Shown here in pieces: positions 56,320 to 63,184 of a stretch of 64,000 nt of DNA. The stretch is from NCBI GenBank assembly GCA_963719465.1, contig OY970386.1, positions 1,364,001-1,428,000 on the forward strand. The letters are read 5' to 3'. The notes under the pieces were generated by a model. The model was not told the DNA's origin, searched no databases, and saw only the letters and a list, made by a program, of their open reading frames with translations. Made by a program: the position numbers and the translations under genes. The stretch is from JALHUB01 sp963719465. Its GTDB lineage: Bacteria > Chloroflexota > Dehalococcoidia > DSTF01 > JALHUB01. The first letter of the stretch is position 1, and every line of letters starts with the position of its first letter.

Positions 56320-56766
56320 TTATTCCTGTTGGGGAAGAGGCCTCCTCATGAAACGGACGGCCCGTCCGTAGCCGTCGCACTCGACGTCAGCAAGCGTTGA
56401 GTGCTCAATGTCCTCCCAGTCGCCGAGTTTGCTTGTCCATCGACCCGTATTCAGTTGCCGAGCGACATGCGTTGGGCCATCGTCATTGGCAAAGATAGCG
56501 AGCTTTTCGTAGCCGGTCTCAAGTTCGGGACTTGGGCAAAGGACAAAACCCAGAGATTCGAACCCCTCAACGACCGCGTCGAGGCTGCCATCTCGCCGAG
56601 GCGTGGGCCAGTAGTATTCAGCGAGGCGAGAGTCGGGCCACCACCGAACCTGATCGTCACGAGCCGCCCACGCAGCGCAGTTGTAATCAGAGCTCTCTAA
56701 GCTCGTGACCGTGTGGTTAGTGGCGTTCAGATTACGGAATGTAGCGCGATGTCGCCACGGCAACAC
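56320..56766 (-). CDS. DUF7689-type protein of unknown function
   Basis: A protein of 148 residues. The ordered motifs SSDYNCAAWAARDDQVRWWPD, AEYYWPTPRRDGSLDAVVEGFESLGF, ETGYEKLAIFANDDGPTHVARQL and GRWTSKLGDWEDIEHSTLADVE match a small family found in many bacteria, especially cyanobacteria, and usually called hypothetical or DUF7689. The invariant Cys-Ala-Trp-Ala and the later His-Ala/Val-Ala-Arg and Ser-Lys look like a papain-like Cys/His arrangement, but no activity is known. Start codon is GTG at 56766. It overlaps the next upstream gene by 35 bases. Confidence 0.7.
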   Translation of the reverse strand: MLPWRHRATFRNLNATNHTVTSLESSDYNCAAWAARDDQVRWWPDSRLAEYYWPTPRRDGSLDAVVEGFESLGFVLCPSPELETGYEKLAIFANDDGPTHVARQLNTGRWTSKLGDWEDIEHSTLADVECDGYGRAVRFMRRPLPQQE

Positions 56767-57250
56767 GAGGGTTCACTCCCGTCGTCAAAGCGTAGCGGTC
56801 GGCGTCGACGTAACCATGGTCGCGCCCCCATTTTAGCCAAATGTCCCTTGTCTCACGGGAAGTATGCCGCACACCTGGTGGGACCGGAGACTCTCCCGTT
56901 ATTGCGTGTAGCGCCCAATACCACTGTGCGCCGGTCTGCCGCAGGTCTTCTAGGATAAACGGAACAACGCTTGGCCCCATGCCGATGATTCGCTGGTATG
57001 CCGGATGCATTGCTATCTGCGATGGAGAGGAGAGGTGACCCGTCGCTTCGCGCCACTCTTTCGCGAGTTCCACGAACCGCTGCCTTGCATCGGCGCGACC
57101 GACCGATGAGACAGGCGAAGTAATACGGGACAGCCTCTCAAATAGCGACGTTGGCGCCGATGTTCCCGTGAGCGGCGGGACATAACAGGGCCGGGGGACT
57201 GTTACTGTACCAGCAAACGGCGTTGCAGGTAGGCGATAATCAGTAACCAT
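56732..57250 (-). CDS. Conserved protein paired with the DUF7689 gene
   Basis: A protein of 172 residues. The first 50 are Pro/Ser/Thr-rich and unconserved; the rest, RQRFVELAKEWREATGHLSSPSQIAMHPAYQRIIGMGPSVVPFILEDLRQTGAQWYWALHAITGESPVPPGVR, is a compact helical domain that I have seen repeated in many genomes, often beside DUF7689. It ends with DIWLKWGRDHGYV. Function unknown. The 35-base overlap with the DUF7689 gene indicates a single translational unit and a functional pair. Confidence 0.7.
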   Translation of the reverse strand: MVTDYRLPATPFAGTVTVPRPCYVPPLTGTSAPTSLFERLSRITSPVSSVGRADARQRFVELAKEWREATGHLSSPSQIAMHPAYQRIIGMGPSVVPFILEDLRQTGAQWYWALHAITGESPVPPGVRHTSRETRDIWLKWGRDHGYVDADRYALTTGVNPRVAVATSRYIP

Positions 57251-57261
57251 CGTTCTCTCCT

Positions 57262-57618
57262 CTACGTCTGTGGTCGTGCCTGCGCTTGCATCTGTGCAAT
57301 CACGGTTTGTAGTTCGTTAATCCTGTCGGTAAGCCAATCTCTGAGAACGACCGCTGCTCCTGGATTAAGAATAACGTCAGCTTCAATCTCTCTGATTATG
57401 AATCCAGGATCATCCGTCTGAGTCTCCTGAGGCACGCCCTGCTTGTCCACTGAGATGGTCGTCCCGTCCGGCAAAGCCCTATGTTCACTGAAAAGTGCCA
57501 TGTGAATGTTTCCCTGGAACGTCAAGCTACCCCATGCACCGTCAACATGGATAACCCGACAGAGTTTACTGCGCTTAAATCGGGTCTTTAGTTCTGGTAC
57601 GTTTTGCGGCTCATTCAT
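57262..57618 (-). CDS. Small conserved protein, third gene of the DUF7689 cluster
   Basis: A protein of 118 residues. WGSLTFQGNIHMALFSEHRALPDGTTISVD and FIIREIEADVILNPGAAVVLRDWLTDRINELQ belong to a family of uncharacterised proteins in which a central MALYSERRAIP-like stretch is followed by an REIEVD strand and a helical end; there is a weak similarity to DUF3467. The ATG at 57618 has AAGGAG 8 bases upstream; the frame extends to 57693 without support. It precedes the 172-residue gene by 11 bases. Confidence 0.65.
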   Translation of the reverse strand: MNEPQNVPELKTRFKRSKLCRVIHVDGAWGSLTFQGNIHMALFSEHRALPDGTTISVDKQGVPQETQTDDPGFIIREIEADVILNPGAAVVLRDWLTDRINELQTVIAQMQAQARPQT

Positions 57619-57661
57619 ACTTAGTTCTCCTTCAACGGCGACCACGCGTGCGGCGTGGCAG

Positions 57662-57893
57662 TCAAGGCGCAGCCTCCACCCCGATGAGTTCATTATAGGT
57701 TATGCAACGACCAACTACCGACTCTACCACCTTCGACATTCTGTCGCCATCGGAATCCTGCCGAGTGTTATATCGGGAAACCTGCTCATCGACATAGCGG
57801 ATCAAGTGGAAGGGTTCGACGCTGACGTAGGTTCCCTTGAGTGTCCGCTTCATTAGACTCCAGAAGTTCTCCAGCCCGTTAGTGTGAACCTTG
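57662..57893 (-). pseudogene. C-terminal fragment of an IS1595 (ISXO2-like) transposase
   Basis: In one frame from about 57893 to the stop at 57662: GKVHTNGLENFWSLMKRTLKGTYVSVEPFHLIRYVDEQVSRYNTRQDSDGDRMSKVVESVVGRCITYNELIG. The HTNxxENFWSLxKRxLKGTYVSV block is the well-known end of IS1595 transposases, which includes the last catalytic residue. Everything upstream (about 200 residues) is missing; the fragment stops abruptly before the methyltransferase at 57913. I see no clear inverted repeats. It marks past mobile-element activity. Confidence 0.8.
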
Positions 57894-57912
57894 CCGCGAG
57901 GGAGCCGGGGGG

Positions 57913-58734
57913 TCAGGATTTGACGGCGACGACCTGGAGCCAGTTGCGGGGGACGGTCGATAGTTTCAGGTCGCGGAAGGCTTCGGCGGCGGCGCGTCGC
58001 AGGCAGTCGACGGCGACAGAGAGCGGGACGCCGGGCAGGGCGCCGCGGGCAAACAGCTCATACTCGCTGATCGCTTGAAAGCCCTCCAGCGGCATCTCCA
58101 CGGGGCATAGCTCGAGCGTCCGCACGGCAAAGCCACCGTCGGCAAGCAGGCTGCGGTATTCGTCGACGCTGAGCTGGATGCGCGCCTGCGCCCTCTCCTC
58201 TTTCTCGCGTCGCACGTCGGGGTGCTCGTCACGAAAGATGCGCATGGCGCGCCGCACCCACAGGATGTAGAAGGGCATGGTGTCCGCCGGCTGCGCGCCC
58301 TCGAAGAAGGTGCTGTTGAAGGCGAAGAGGCCGCGCTCCCGCAGGGCCTCCGATACTTCGTGCAGCATGCGCTTCTTGTCCTCGACGAGGTGGATGGCGT
58401 TGCAGAAGACGACGGCGTCGGCGGTGCGCTGGACGAAGCGCGACAGGTTTTCCGCCTTGCCGGAGCAAAACCGAACGACGGCGCCCCAGCGCTCCTGAAG
58501 GTCCTTTCGGGCGAGCTCCAGCGCCGAGTCGGACGGCTCGACGGCGACGACTTCGCCCCTGTCGGGGCGCATCGACTCCAGGATGAGCGTGGTGACCGCG
58601 CCGGTGCCGGCGCCGAGGTCGACGACGCGCTGCGAGGGCTTGAAGGCGCACATCTCGACCAGCCGGCGGTTGATTGCCGTGTAGAACGGCTGGCTGGCGA
58701 ACTTCCGGAAGGAGTTTCCCTCTAGCTCCGTCAT
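57913..58734 (-). CDS. Class I SAM-dependent methyltransferase
   Basis: A protein of 273 residues. Motif I is RVVDLGAGTGAVTTLILES near 36-54, motif II VVAVEPSDSAL, and the middle motif VFCNAIHLVEDKKRML. The C-terminal 120 residues are a separate lid-like domain. Substrate unknown. GAGGAGG lies a few bases before the ATG at 58734. It precedes nothing on the left except the transposase relic, and dapA is 19 bases upstream. Confidence 0.8.
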   Translation of the reverse strand: MTELEGNSFRKFASQPFYTAINRRLVEMCAFKPSQRVVDLGAGTGAVTTLILESMRPDRGEVVAVEPSDSALELARKDLQERWGAVVRFCSGKAENLSRFVQRTADAVVFCNAIHLVEDKKRMLHEVSEALRERGLFAFNSTFFEGAQPADTMPFYILWVRRAMRIFRDEHPDVRREKEERAQARIQLSVDEYRSLLADGGFAVRTLELCPVEMPLEGFQAISEYELFARGALPGVPLSVAVDCLRRAAAEAFRDLKLSTVPRNWLQVVAVKS

Positions 58735-58753
58735 CGTTGAGCCTCCTCTCGTG

Positions 58754-59653
58754 CTAAGCGGGAACCACGAGGTCGATTTGCTGGCGACGGACCTCGGCCA
58801 TTATCTTCGCGGCGCCGGCGTCGTCGGGCTCGACGAGGGGGAGCCGCAGGCCGCCGACTTTGCAGCCGAGCTGTCGCAGGGCGTACTTGATCGGTATCGG
58901 GTTGCTGGCGACGGTCATGAGCGTCGTCATGAGCGGCAGAAGGCGTCGGTGGATGGTCGCCGCCTCTTCGACCCTGCCGGCGAGGTAGCTGTCGATGATC
59001 TGGCGCATCTGCAGGCCGACGAGGTGGGAGACGACGCAAATGACGCCGTAGCCGCCGATCGACAGGATGGGCAGCGTATCGGAGTCGTTGCCGCTCCAGA
59101 TGCGGTAGTCGGGCCGGGAGCCGGCGATTATCTGGCCGATCTGCTCGAGGTTGCCGCTGGCTTCCTTCAGGCCGGCGATATTGGCGATGGCGGACAGGCG
59201 GATGCTGGTCTCGGCCGTCATGTTGACGCCGGTGCGGCCCGGGATGTTGTAGAGGATGCAGGGCAGGCTGGTCTCGCCGGCCAGGGTCTGGAAGTGGCGG
59301 AACATGCCCTCCTGGGTCGGCTTGTTGTAGTAGGGAACGGTGAGCAGGAGGGCGTCGACGCCGGCGGCTTCGGCCTCGCGGCCGAGCTTGGCGCTCTCGG
59401 CGGTGTTGTAGTTGCCGCTGCCGGCCACGACGACGCCCGCGTTGCCGACGGCTTCCTTGACCGCCTTGAAGAGGCCGAGCTTCTCGTCGCGGCTGAGCGT
59501 CGGGACTTCGCCGGTGGTGCCGGAGACGACGACGCCATCGCTGCCGGAGCGCAGGAGCGCGAGCGCCAGTTGCTGCGCCTGCCGGTAATCGACGGCGCCC
59601 TGGTCGTCGAAGGGGGTGATCATTGCCGTAAGCAGACGGCCTATCTCTGTCAT
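58754..59653 (-). CDS. dapA: 4-hydroxy-tetrahydrodipicolinate synthase
   Basis: First committed step of lysine and diaminopimelate synthesis: condenses aspartate semialdehyde with pyruvate. The protein has 299 residues, a TIM barrel. GTTGEVPTLS (about 45-54) is the pyruvate/semialdehyde loop; the catalytic Tyr is in YYNKPTQEGMFRHF (136-149 in the long frame) and the Schiff-base Lys in GLKEASGNLEQ; Arg in IPGRTGVNM. The ATG at 59653 has AGGAGG with 5-base spacing; the frame opens further to 59680. asd lies 19 bases upstream. Confidence 0.95.
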   Translation of the reverse strand: MTEIGRLLTAMITPFDDQGAVDYRQAQQLALALLRSGSDGVVVSGTTGEVPTLSRDEKLGLFKAVKEAVGNAGVVVAGSGNYNTAESAKLGREAEAAGVDALLLTVPYYNKPTQEGMFRHFQTLAGETSLPCILYNIPGRTGVNMTAETSIRLSAIANIAGLKEASGNLEQIGQIIAGSRPDYRIWSGNDSDTLPILSIGGYGVICVVSHLVGLQMRQIIDSYLAGRVEEAATIHRRLLPLMTTLMTVASNPIPIKYALRQLGCKVGGLRLPLVEPDDAGAAKIMAEVRRQQIDLVVPA

Positions 59654-59672
59654 GTCAGCCTCCTTTGTGGGG

Positions 59673-60692
59673 CTAGACAAGGTCTCGCTTCACCAGCTCT
59701 TCCGCTATCTGGATGGCGTTGAGGGCGGCGCCCTTGCGGAGGTTATCGGAAGAGATCCACATGGCGATGGAGTTCGGGCGGGAGTCGTCCTGACGGATGC
59801 GGCCCACGAACACGTCGTCCTCGCCGGCGGCCAGCCAGGGCAGCGGGTAGAGGCTGATGCTGGGGTCGTCCTGGACGGTCACGCCCGGGGACTCGGACAG
59901 GATGTCGCGCACGTCGTCCGGGCTCATGGGATGGGTGAGCTCGACGTGGACGGCGCAGCTATGGGAGATCATGACGGGCACGCGGACGCAGGTCGCCGAC
60001 ATGGCGATGGATTCGTCGTGCATGATCTTGCGCGTCTCGTGGATCATCTTCCACTCTTCTTTTGTGTAGCCGCTGTCCATGAAGACGTCGATTTGCGGCA
60101 GGAGGTTGAAGGCGATCTGGTGCGGGTAGACGTGCGAAGACGTCTCCTTGCCTTCGAGCACCTGCTTCGACTGGGTGACGAGCTCGTCGACGGCGGCCTT
60201 ACCGGTGCCGGAGACGGACTGGTAGGTGTCGGCGATGACGCGCTTGACGGGGTTGACCCTGTGGATGGGCCAGAGGCACATGACCACCGGCGTCGTCGAG
60301 CAGTTGGGGATGGAGATGATGCCCTTGTGCTTCTCCACGTCGTCGGCGTTGACCTCGGGGACGACGAGCGGGACTTTGGGGTCCATGCGCCAGGCGGAGC
60401 TGTCGTCGATAGCGATGGCGCCGACCTGAGCGGCGATAGGGCAATAGTCGCGGGAGGCCTGGCCGCTGGCGGATATGAAGACGAAGTCGGCGCCGGCGAA
60501 GGAGTCGTTGTTCGTTTCTTCGACGGTGATCTCCTCGTCGCCGACGACGATCTTCCTGCCGGCAGAGCGCGAGGTGGCGAGCAGGCGCAGGCCCTTTACA
60601 GGGAACTTGCGCTGCTGGAGGATGCCCAGGAACTCGCGGCCGACCATGCCGGTGGCCCCAACGACGGCGATGTTGTATGTCTTGTCGGACAT
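59673..60692 (-). CDS. asd: Aspartate-semialdehyde dehydrogenase
   Basis: Makes the substrate of DapA. The protein has 339 residues. The NADP-binding GATGMVGREFLGILQQRKFPVKGLRLLAT is at the start, the active-site Cys in IPNCSTTPVVMCLWPIHR, and His in SVELTHPMSPDDVR-like VHVELTHPM. It is the archaeal/fungal-like NADP-binding type, judging by NIAVVGATGMVGREFL and the C-terminal VFVGRIRQDDSRPNSIAMWISSDNLRKGAALNAIQIAEELV. It forms a two-gene unit with dapA. Confidence 0.95.
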   Translation of the reverse strand: MSDKTYNIAVVGATGMVGREFLGILQQRKFPVKGLRLLATSRSAGRKIVVGDEEITVEETNNDSFAGADFVFISASGQASRDYCPIAAQVGAIAIDDSSAWRMDPKVPLVVPEVNADDVEKHKGIISIPNCSTTPVVMCLWPIHRVNPVKRVIADTYQSVSGTGKAAVDELVTQSKQVLEGKETSSHVYPHQIAFNLLPQIDVFMDSGYTKEEWKMIHETRKIMHDESIAMSATCVRVPVMISHSCAVHVELTHPMSPDDVRDILSESPGVTVQDDPSISLYPLPWLAAGEDDVFVGRIRQDDSRPNSIAMWISSDNLRKGAALNAIQIAEELVKRDLV

Positions 60693-60804
60693 GAGCGTTT
60701 CAGCTTCCCTCTAGATTCCGGCGTACCGGTACAGGCAGCGGGCGGCGCATCGATTCGCGGGTACAAGGTAACAGACCGTCCGCGTAATTGCACGGTGAGT
60801 CATC

Positions 60805-60834
60805 ATAATAACGGCTGAAGGGGGGATCGGGCAA
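60805..60834 (-). promoter_or_regulatory. Probable promoter of asd-dapA
   Basis: On the minus strand TTGCCC (60834-60829), an 18-base spacer and TATTAT (60810-60805), about 113 bases before the asd start. Confidence 0.55.
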
Positions 60835-60902
60835 CAGCGGCGAGGTCGAGCGAAGCGGCCGGAACCTGATGGGACCTGGCTGATTGGGCCTGACGCAACG
60901 CG

Positions 60903-60931
60903 TTGGCAATGCGACAGCAATACGATAGGAT
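60903..60931 (+). promoter_or_regulatory. Promoter of the ABC exporter genes
   Basis: TTGGCA (60903-60908), a 17-base spacer and TAGGAT (60926-60931), followed about 33 bases later by the ATG at 60964. Confidence 0.7.
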
Positions 60932-60963
60932 TATGCTGGGACGCTGACGCTGCGGGCGAAGGA

Positions 60964-61878
60964 ATGCAATCCGCGATTATCGTCAAGGGTCTGAGGAAGA
61001 GCTACGGCCCGGTTGAGGCCGTGCGCGGCATCGATCTCGATGTCCACGTCGGCGAGATATTCGCCCTGCTCGGGCCGAACGGCGCCGGCAAGACGACGAC
61101 GGTGGAGATTCTGGAAGGGTATCGCCGGCGCGATGGCGGCGAGGTGAGCGTGCTGGGCCAGGACCCCGCCTCGAACGCGCTGGACCTGAAGCGCAGAATC
61201 GGGATAGTGCTGCAAAGCACGGGCGTGCAGCCGTACCTGACGGTCGAAGAGAGCATCGAGCTCTTCCGTGGCTATTACCCGAATCCTCTTCCGCTCGATG
61301 ACATCATCGAGGCCGTGGGACTGAAGGAGAAACGTAAGTCGCTCGTTCGGCGGATGTCGGGAGGCGAGCAACGACGCCTGGATGTCGCGATCGGGCTGGC
61401 GGGCAACCCCGAGCTGCTGTTCCTCGACGAGCCGACGACTGGGTTCGATCCGTCCGCCCGACGACACGCCTGGGAGATGGTGAAGAACCTGGAGTCGCTG
61501 GGCAAGACCGTGGTGCTGACGACGCACTATATGGACGAGGCGCAGTTCCTGGCGGAGCGGGTCGCGATCATGGTGGACGGGCGAATCGCCGCCGAGGGCG
61601 CGCCGGACGCTTTGAGGCGGATGGACGCGACAACGAAGATCAGCTTCCGCCTGCCCGCCGGCGTCGAGCTGCCGGATGCCATGCGCGCAGAGGCGAAAGT
61701 CGAAGCGGGGCTGGTGTCGCTGGAGGCGCTGGAGCCGACGCGGACTCTTCATGCGCTGACCTCGTGGGCGGTGGAGCAGGGCGTCGAGCTGGAGCAGCTG
61801 GCGGTCTCGCGGGCGTCGCTCGAGGACATCTACCTGGAGCTGGCGAAGGGCTCGGAGCAGGAGGGGGCAACGGCGTGA
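60964..61878 (+). CDS. ABC-2 type exporter ATPase (DrrA/CcmA-like)
   Basis: A protein of 304 residues. Walker A GPNGAGKTTTVEIL (about 38-51), Q-loop VLQSTGVQPYLTVEESIELF, signature RRMSGGEQRRLDVAIGLAG, Walker B LLFLDEPTTGFDPSARR, H-loop LTTHYMDEAQ. The DrrA-like C-terminal domain follows (about 215-304). The partner membrane protein overlaps by 4 bases (GTGA). The substrate, an antibiotic, lipid or peptide, cannot be told from sequence. Confidence 0.93.
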   Translation: MQSAIIVKGLRKSYGPVEAVRGIDLDVHVGEIFALLGPNGAGKTTTVEILEGYRRRDGGEVSVLGQDPASNALDLKRRIGIVLQSTGVQPYLTVEESIELFRGYYPNPLPLDDIIEAVGLKEKRKSLVRRMSGGEQRRLDVAIGLAGNPELLFLDEPTTGFDPSARRHAWEMVKNLESLGKTVVLTTHYMDEAQFLAERVAIMVDGRIAAEGAPDALRRMDATTKISFRLPAGVELPDAMRAEAKVEAGLVSLEALEPTRTLHALTSWAVEQGVELEQLAVSRASLEDIYLELAKGSEQEGATA

Positions 61879-62645
61879 ACGCTCTGAGACTGACGCTGCG
61901 ACAGGTCTACTACGAGAACCGCGCCTTCTGGCGCAATCCGCAGTCGGCGTTTTTCACCTTCGCCTTCCCGCTGCTGTTCCTGGTCGTGTTCAACTCGATC
62001 TTCGGGAGCCACAACGTCGACGAGAGCGGCGGGACGATTAATGGGTCGACGTTCTACGTGCCGGCGATCGTCGCGGTGGCGGTGATCTTCGGCTGCTACA
62101 GCAATCTGGCGATCAGCATCTCGCTGGCGAGGGACCAGGGAGTTCTCAAGCGCGTTCGGGGCACGCCTCTGCCGGCGGCGGCGTACATCGGCGGGCGGAT
62201 CGTGCACTCGACGCTGGTGGCGGTGGTGGTGGTTCTGATTGTGCTCGTCGTTGGGCGGGTCGTCTACAACGTGCCGATACCAGGCCACACGCTGCCGGCG
62301 TTTCTGCTGGCGCTGGTGGTCGGCGCCGCGTGCTTCTGCAGCCTGGGTCTGGCGATCACGACCGTCATCGGGAACGCGGACGCGGCGAATCCGATTGTCA
62401 ACGCCTCGGTGCTGCCGCTTCTGTTCATTTCGAACGTGTTTATCCCTCTATCGCCGCCGAAGTGGCTGGACGTGATCGCGGAAGTGTTTCCGGTGAAGCA
62501 CTTCGCGGACGCGTTGCACACGTCGTTCAGTCCGTTCGTGACGGGGTCCGCCTTCCAGTGGGGCGACATGGCGGTGATGGCCGTGTGGGGAGTAATCGCG
62601 GCGCGGATAGCGGTCAGGTTCTTCTCGTGGGAGCCGCGCCGCTAG
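61875..62645 (+). CDS. ABC-2 type exporter membrane subunit
   Basis: A protein of 256 residues beginning with GTG at 61875 (VNALRLTLRQVYYENRAFWRNPQSAFFTFAFPLLFLVVFNSIFG). Six membrane helices follow; VLKRVRGTPLPAAAYIGGRIVHSTL is the coupling region and LPLLFISNVFIPLSPPKWLDVIAEVFPVKHFADAL the typical ABC-2 end. It must pair with the ATPase to its left. The frame opens earlier, inside the ATPase gene, but that part is a shadow. Confidence 0.92.
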   Translation: MNALRLTLRQVYYENRAFWRNPQSAFFTFAFPLLFLVVFNSIFGSHNVDESGGTINGSTFYVPAIVAVAVIFGCYSNLAISISLARDQGVLKRVRGTPLPAAAYIGGRIVHSTLVAVVVVLIVLVVGRVVYNVPIPGHTLPAFLLALVVGAACFCSLGLAITTVIGNADAANPIVNASVLPLLFISNVFIPLSPPKWLDVIAEVFPVKHFADALHTSFSPFVTGSAFQWGDMAVMAVWGVIAARIAVRFFSWEPRR

Positions 62646-62683
62646 CGGGGGGTCGCGATCCTCCGCTCGGGGCTCCTGTCATC

Positions 62684-62781
62684 TGGCGGGAGTGGGTGGG
62701 AGTCGAACCCACCCGGGACGGCGCAGGCCGCCCCGCAACGATTTTGAAGACCGCGAGACCCACCGGGACCCATCCACTCCC
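62684..62781 (-). tRNA. selC: tRNA-Sec (TCA)
   Basis: A 98-base tRNA with the selenocysteine-specific layout: 8-bp acceptor GGGAGTGG/CCACTCCC, 6-bp D-stem, anticodon loop CTTCAAA (TCA, reads UGA), a long variable arm (GGGGCGGC...GCCGTCCC), 5-bp T-stem GTGGG-TTCGACT-CCCAC (8+5, bacterial), discriminator G and CCA. It implies that this organism makes selenoproteins. No selA, selB or selD gene is in the window. Confidence 0.96.
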
Positions 62782-62859
62782 GCAGACCAGTATATGAATG
62801 CCCTGGGGAGGGGTCAAAAAGAGGCTGACGGCGGGAGTTCGGAGGTGTGAGAGTATGGG

Positions 62860-63139
62860 TTGACGGCCGGCGTTTGTCCGCTACAATTGCAGATGGTAGT
62901 GGGGACGGCTGAGGCCAAGCTCATCCCCAAGATATGCGCTGCTCGTATCAATACCTGACTGATGGTCCCTCAGCCGTCTCTGAGAAATCGTAGAGCCGTG
63001 AGCAGCGAGCCGGTCAAGTAGAGTACTTTGCAACTCTACATAATCTAACAAGCGGTTGAGCCCCAGCGGCCGGCTAGGCTTGCGCTTAGGGTCGGGGCAA
63101 ACGGTTCGGTCTCCGGAAGGTCAAGCTCAGGTTCAAGTC
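62860..63139 (+). other. Structured interval with a promoter, between tRNA-Sec and its partial copy
   Basis: Non-coding as far as I can see. A promoter-like TTGACG (62860-62865), 16 bases, TACAAT (62882-62887) faces right. The expected transcript begins with an 11-bp perfect inverted repeat, GACGGCTGAGG (62904-62914) with CCTCAGCCGTC (62968-62978), and then a 7-bp hairpin GTAGAGT/ACTCTAC (63018-63039). No T-run terminator and no known RNA family recognised. It could be a small RNA gene or the relic of a short integrated element. Confidence 0.4.
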
Positions 63140-63176
63140 TGAAGACCGCGAGAGCCACCGGGACCCATCCACTCCC
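63140..63176 (-). pseudogene. Partial copy of the 5' half of tRNA-Sec
   Basis: The minus strand repeats the intact gene from the acceptor (GGGAGTGG at 63176-63169) to the anticodon TCA at the loop, then diverges. Across the wider 42-base block 63140-63181 it matches 62745-62786 at 41 positions; the single change is a G to C (minus strand) in the D-stem, which weakens that stem. This is what remains when an element recombines inside the anticodon loop. Confidence 0.8.
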
Positions 63177-63184
63177 GCAGATTG

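Noticed and set aside
63100..63150. CCGGAAGG within a possible hairpin, thought of as an SRP RNA tip
   Set aside because: The conserved internal loops of SRP domain IV (AGCAG and the matching side) are absent, so the tetraloop-like match is likely chance.
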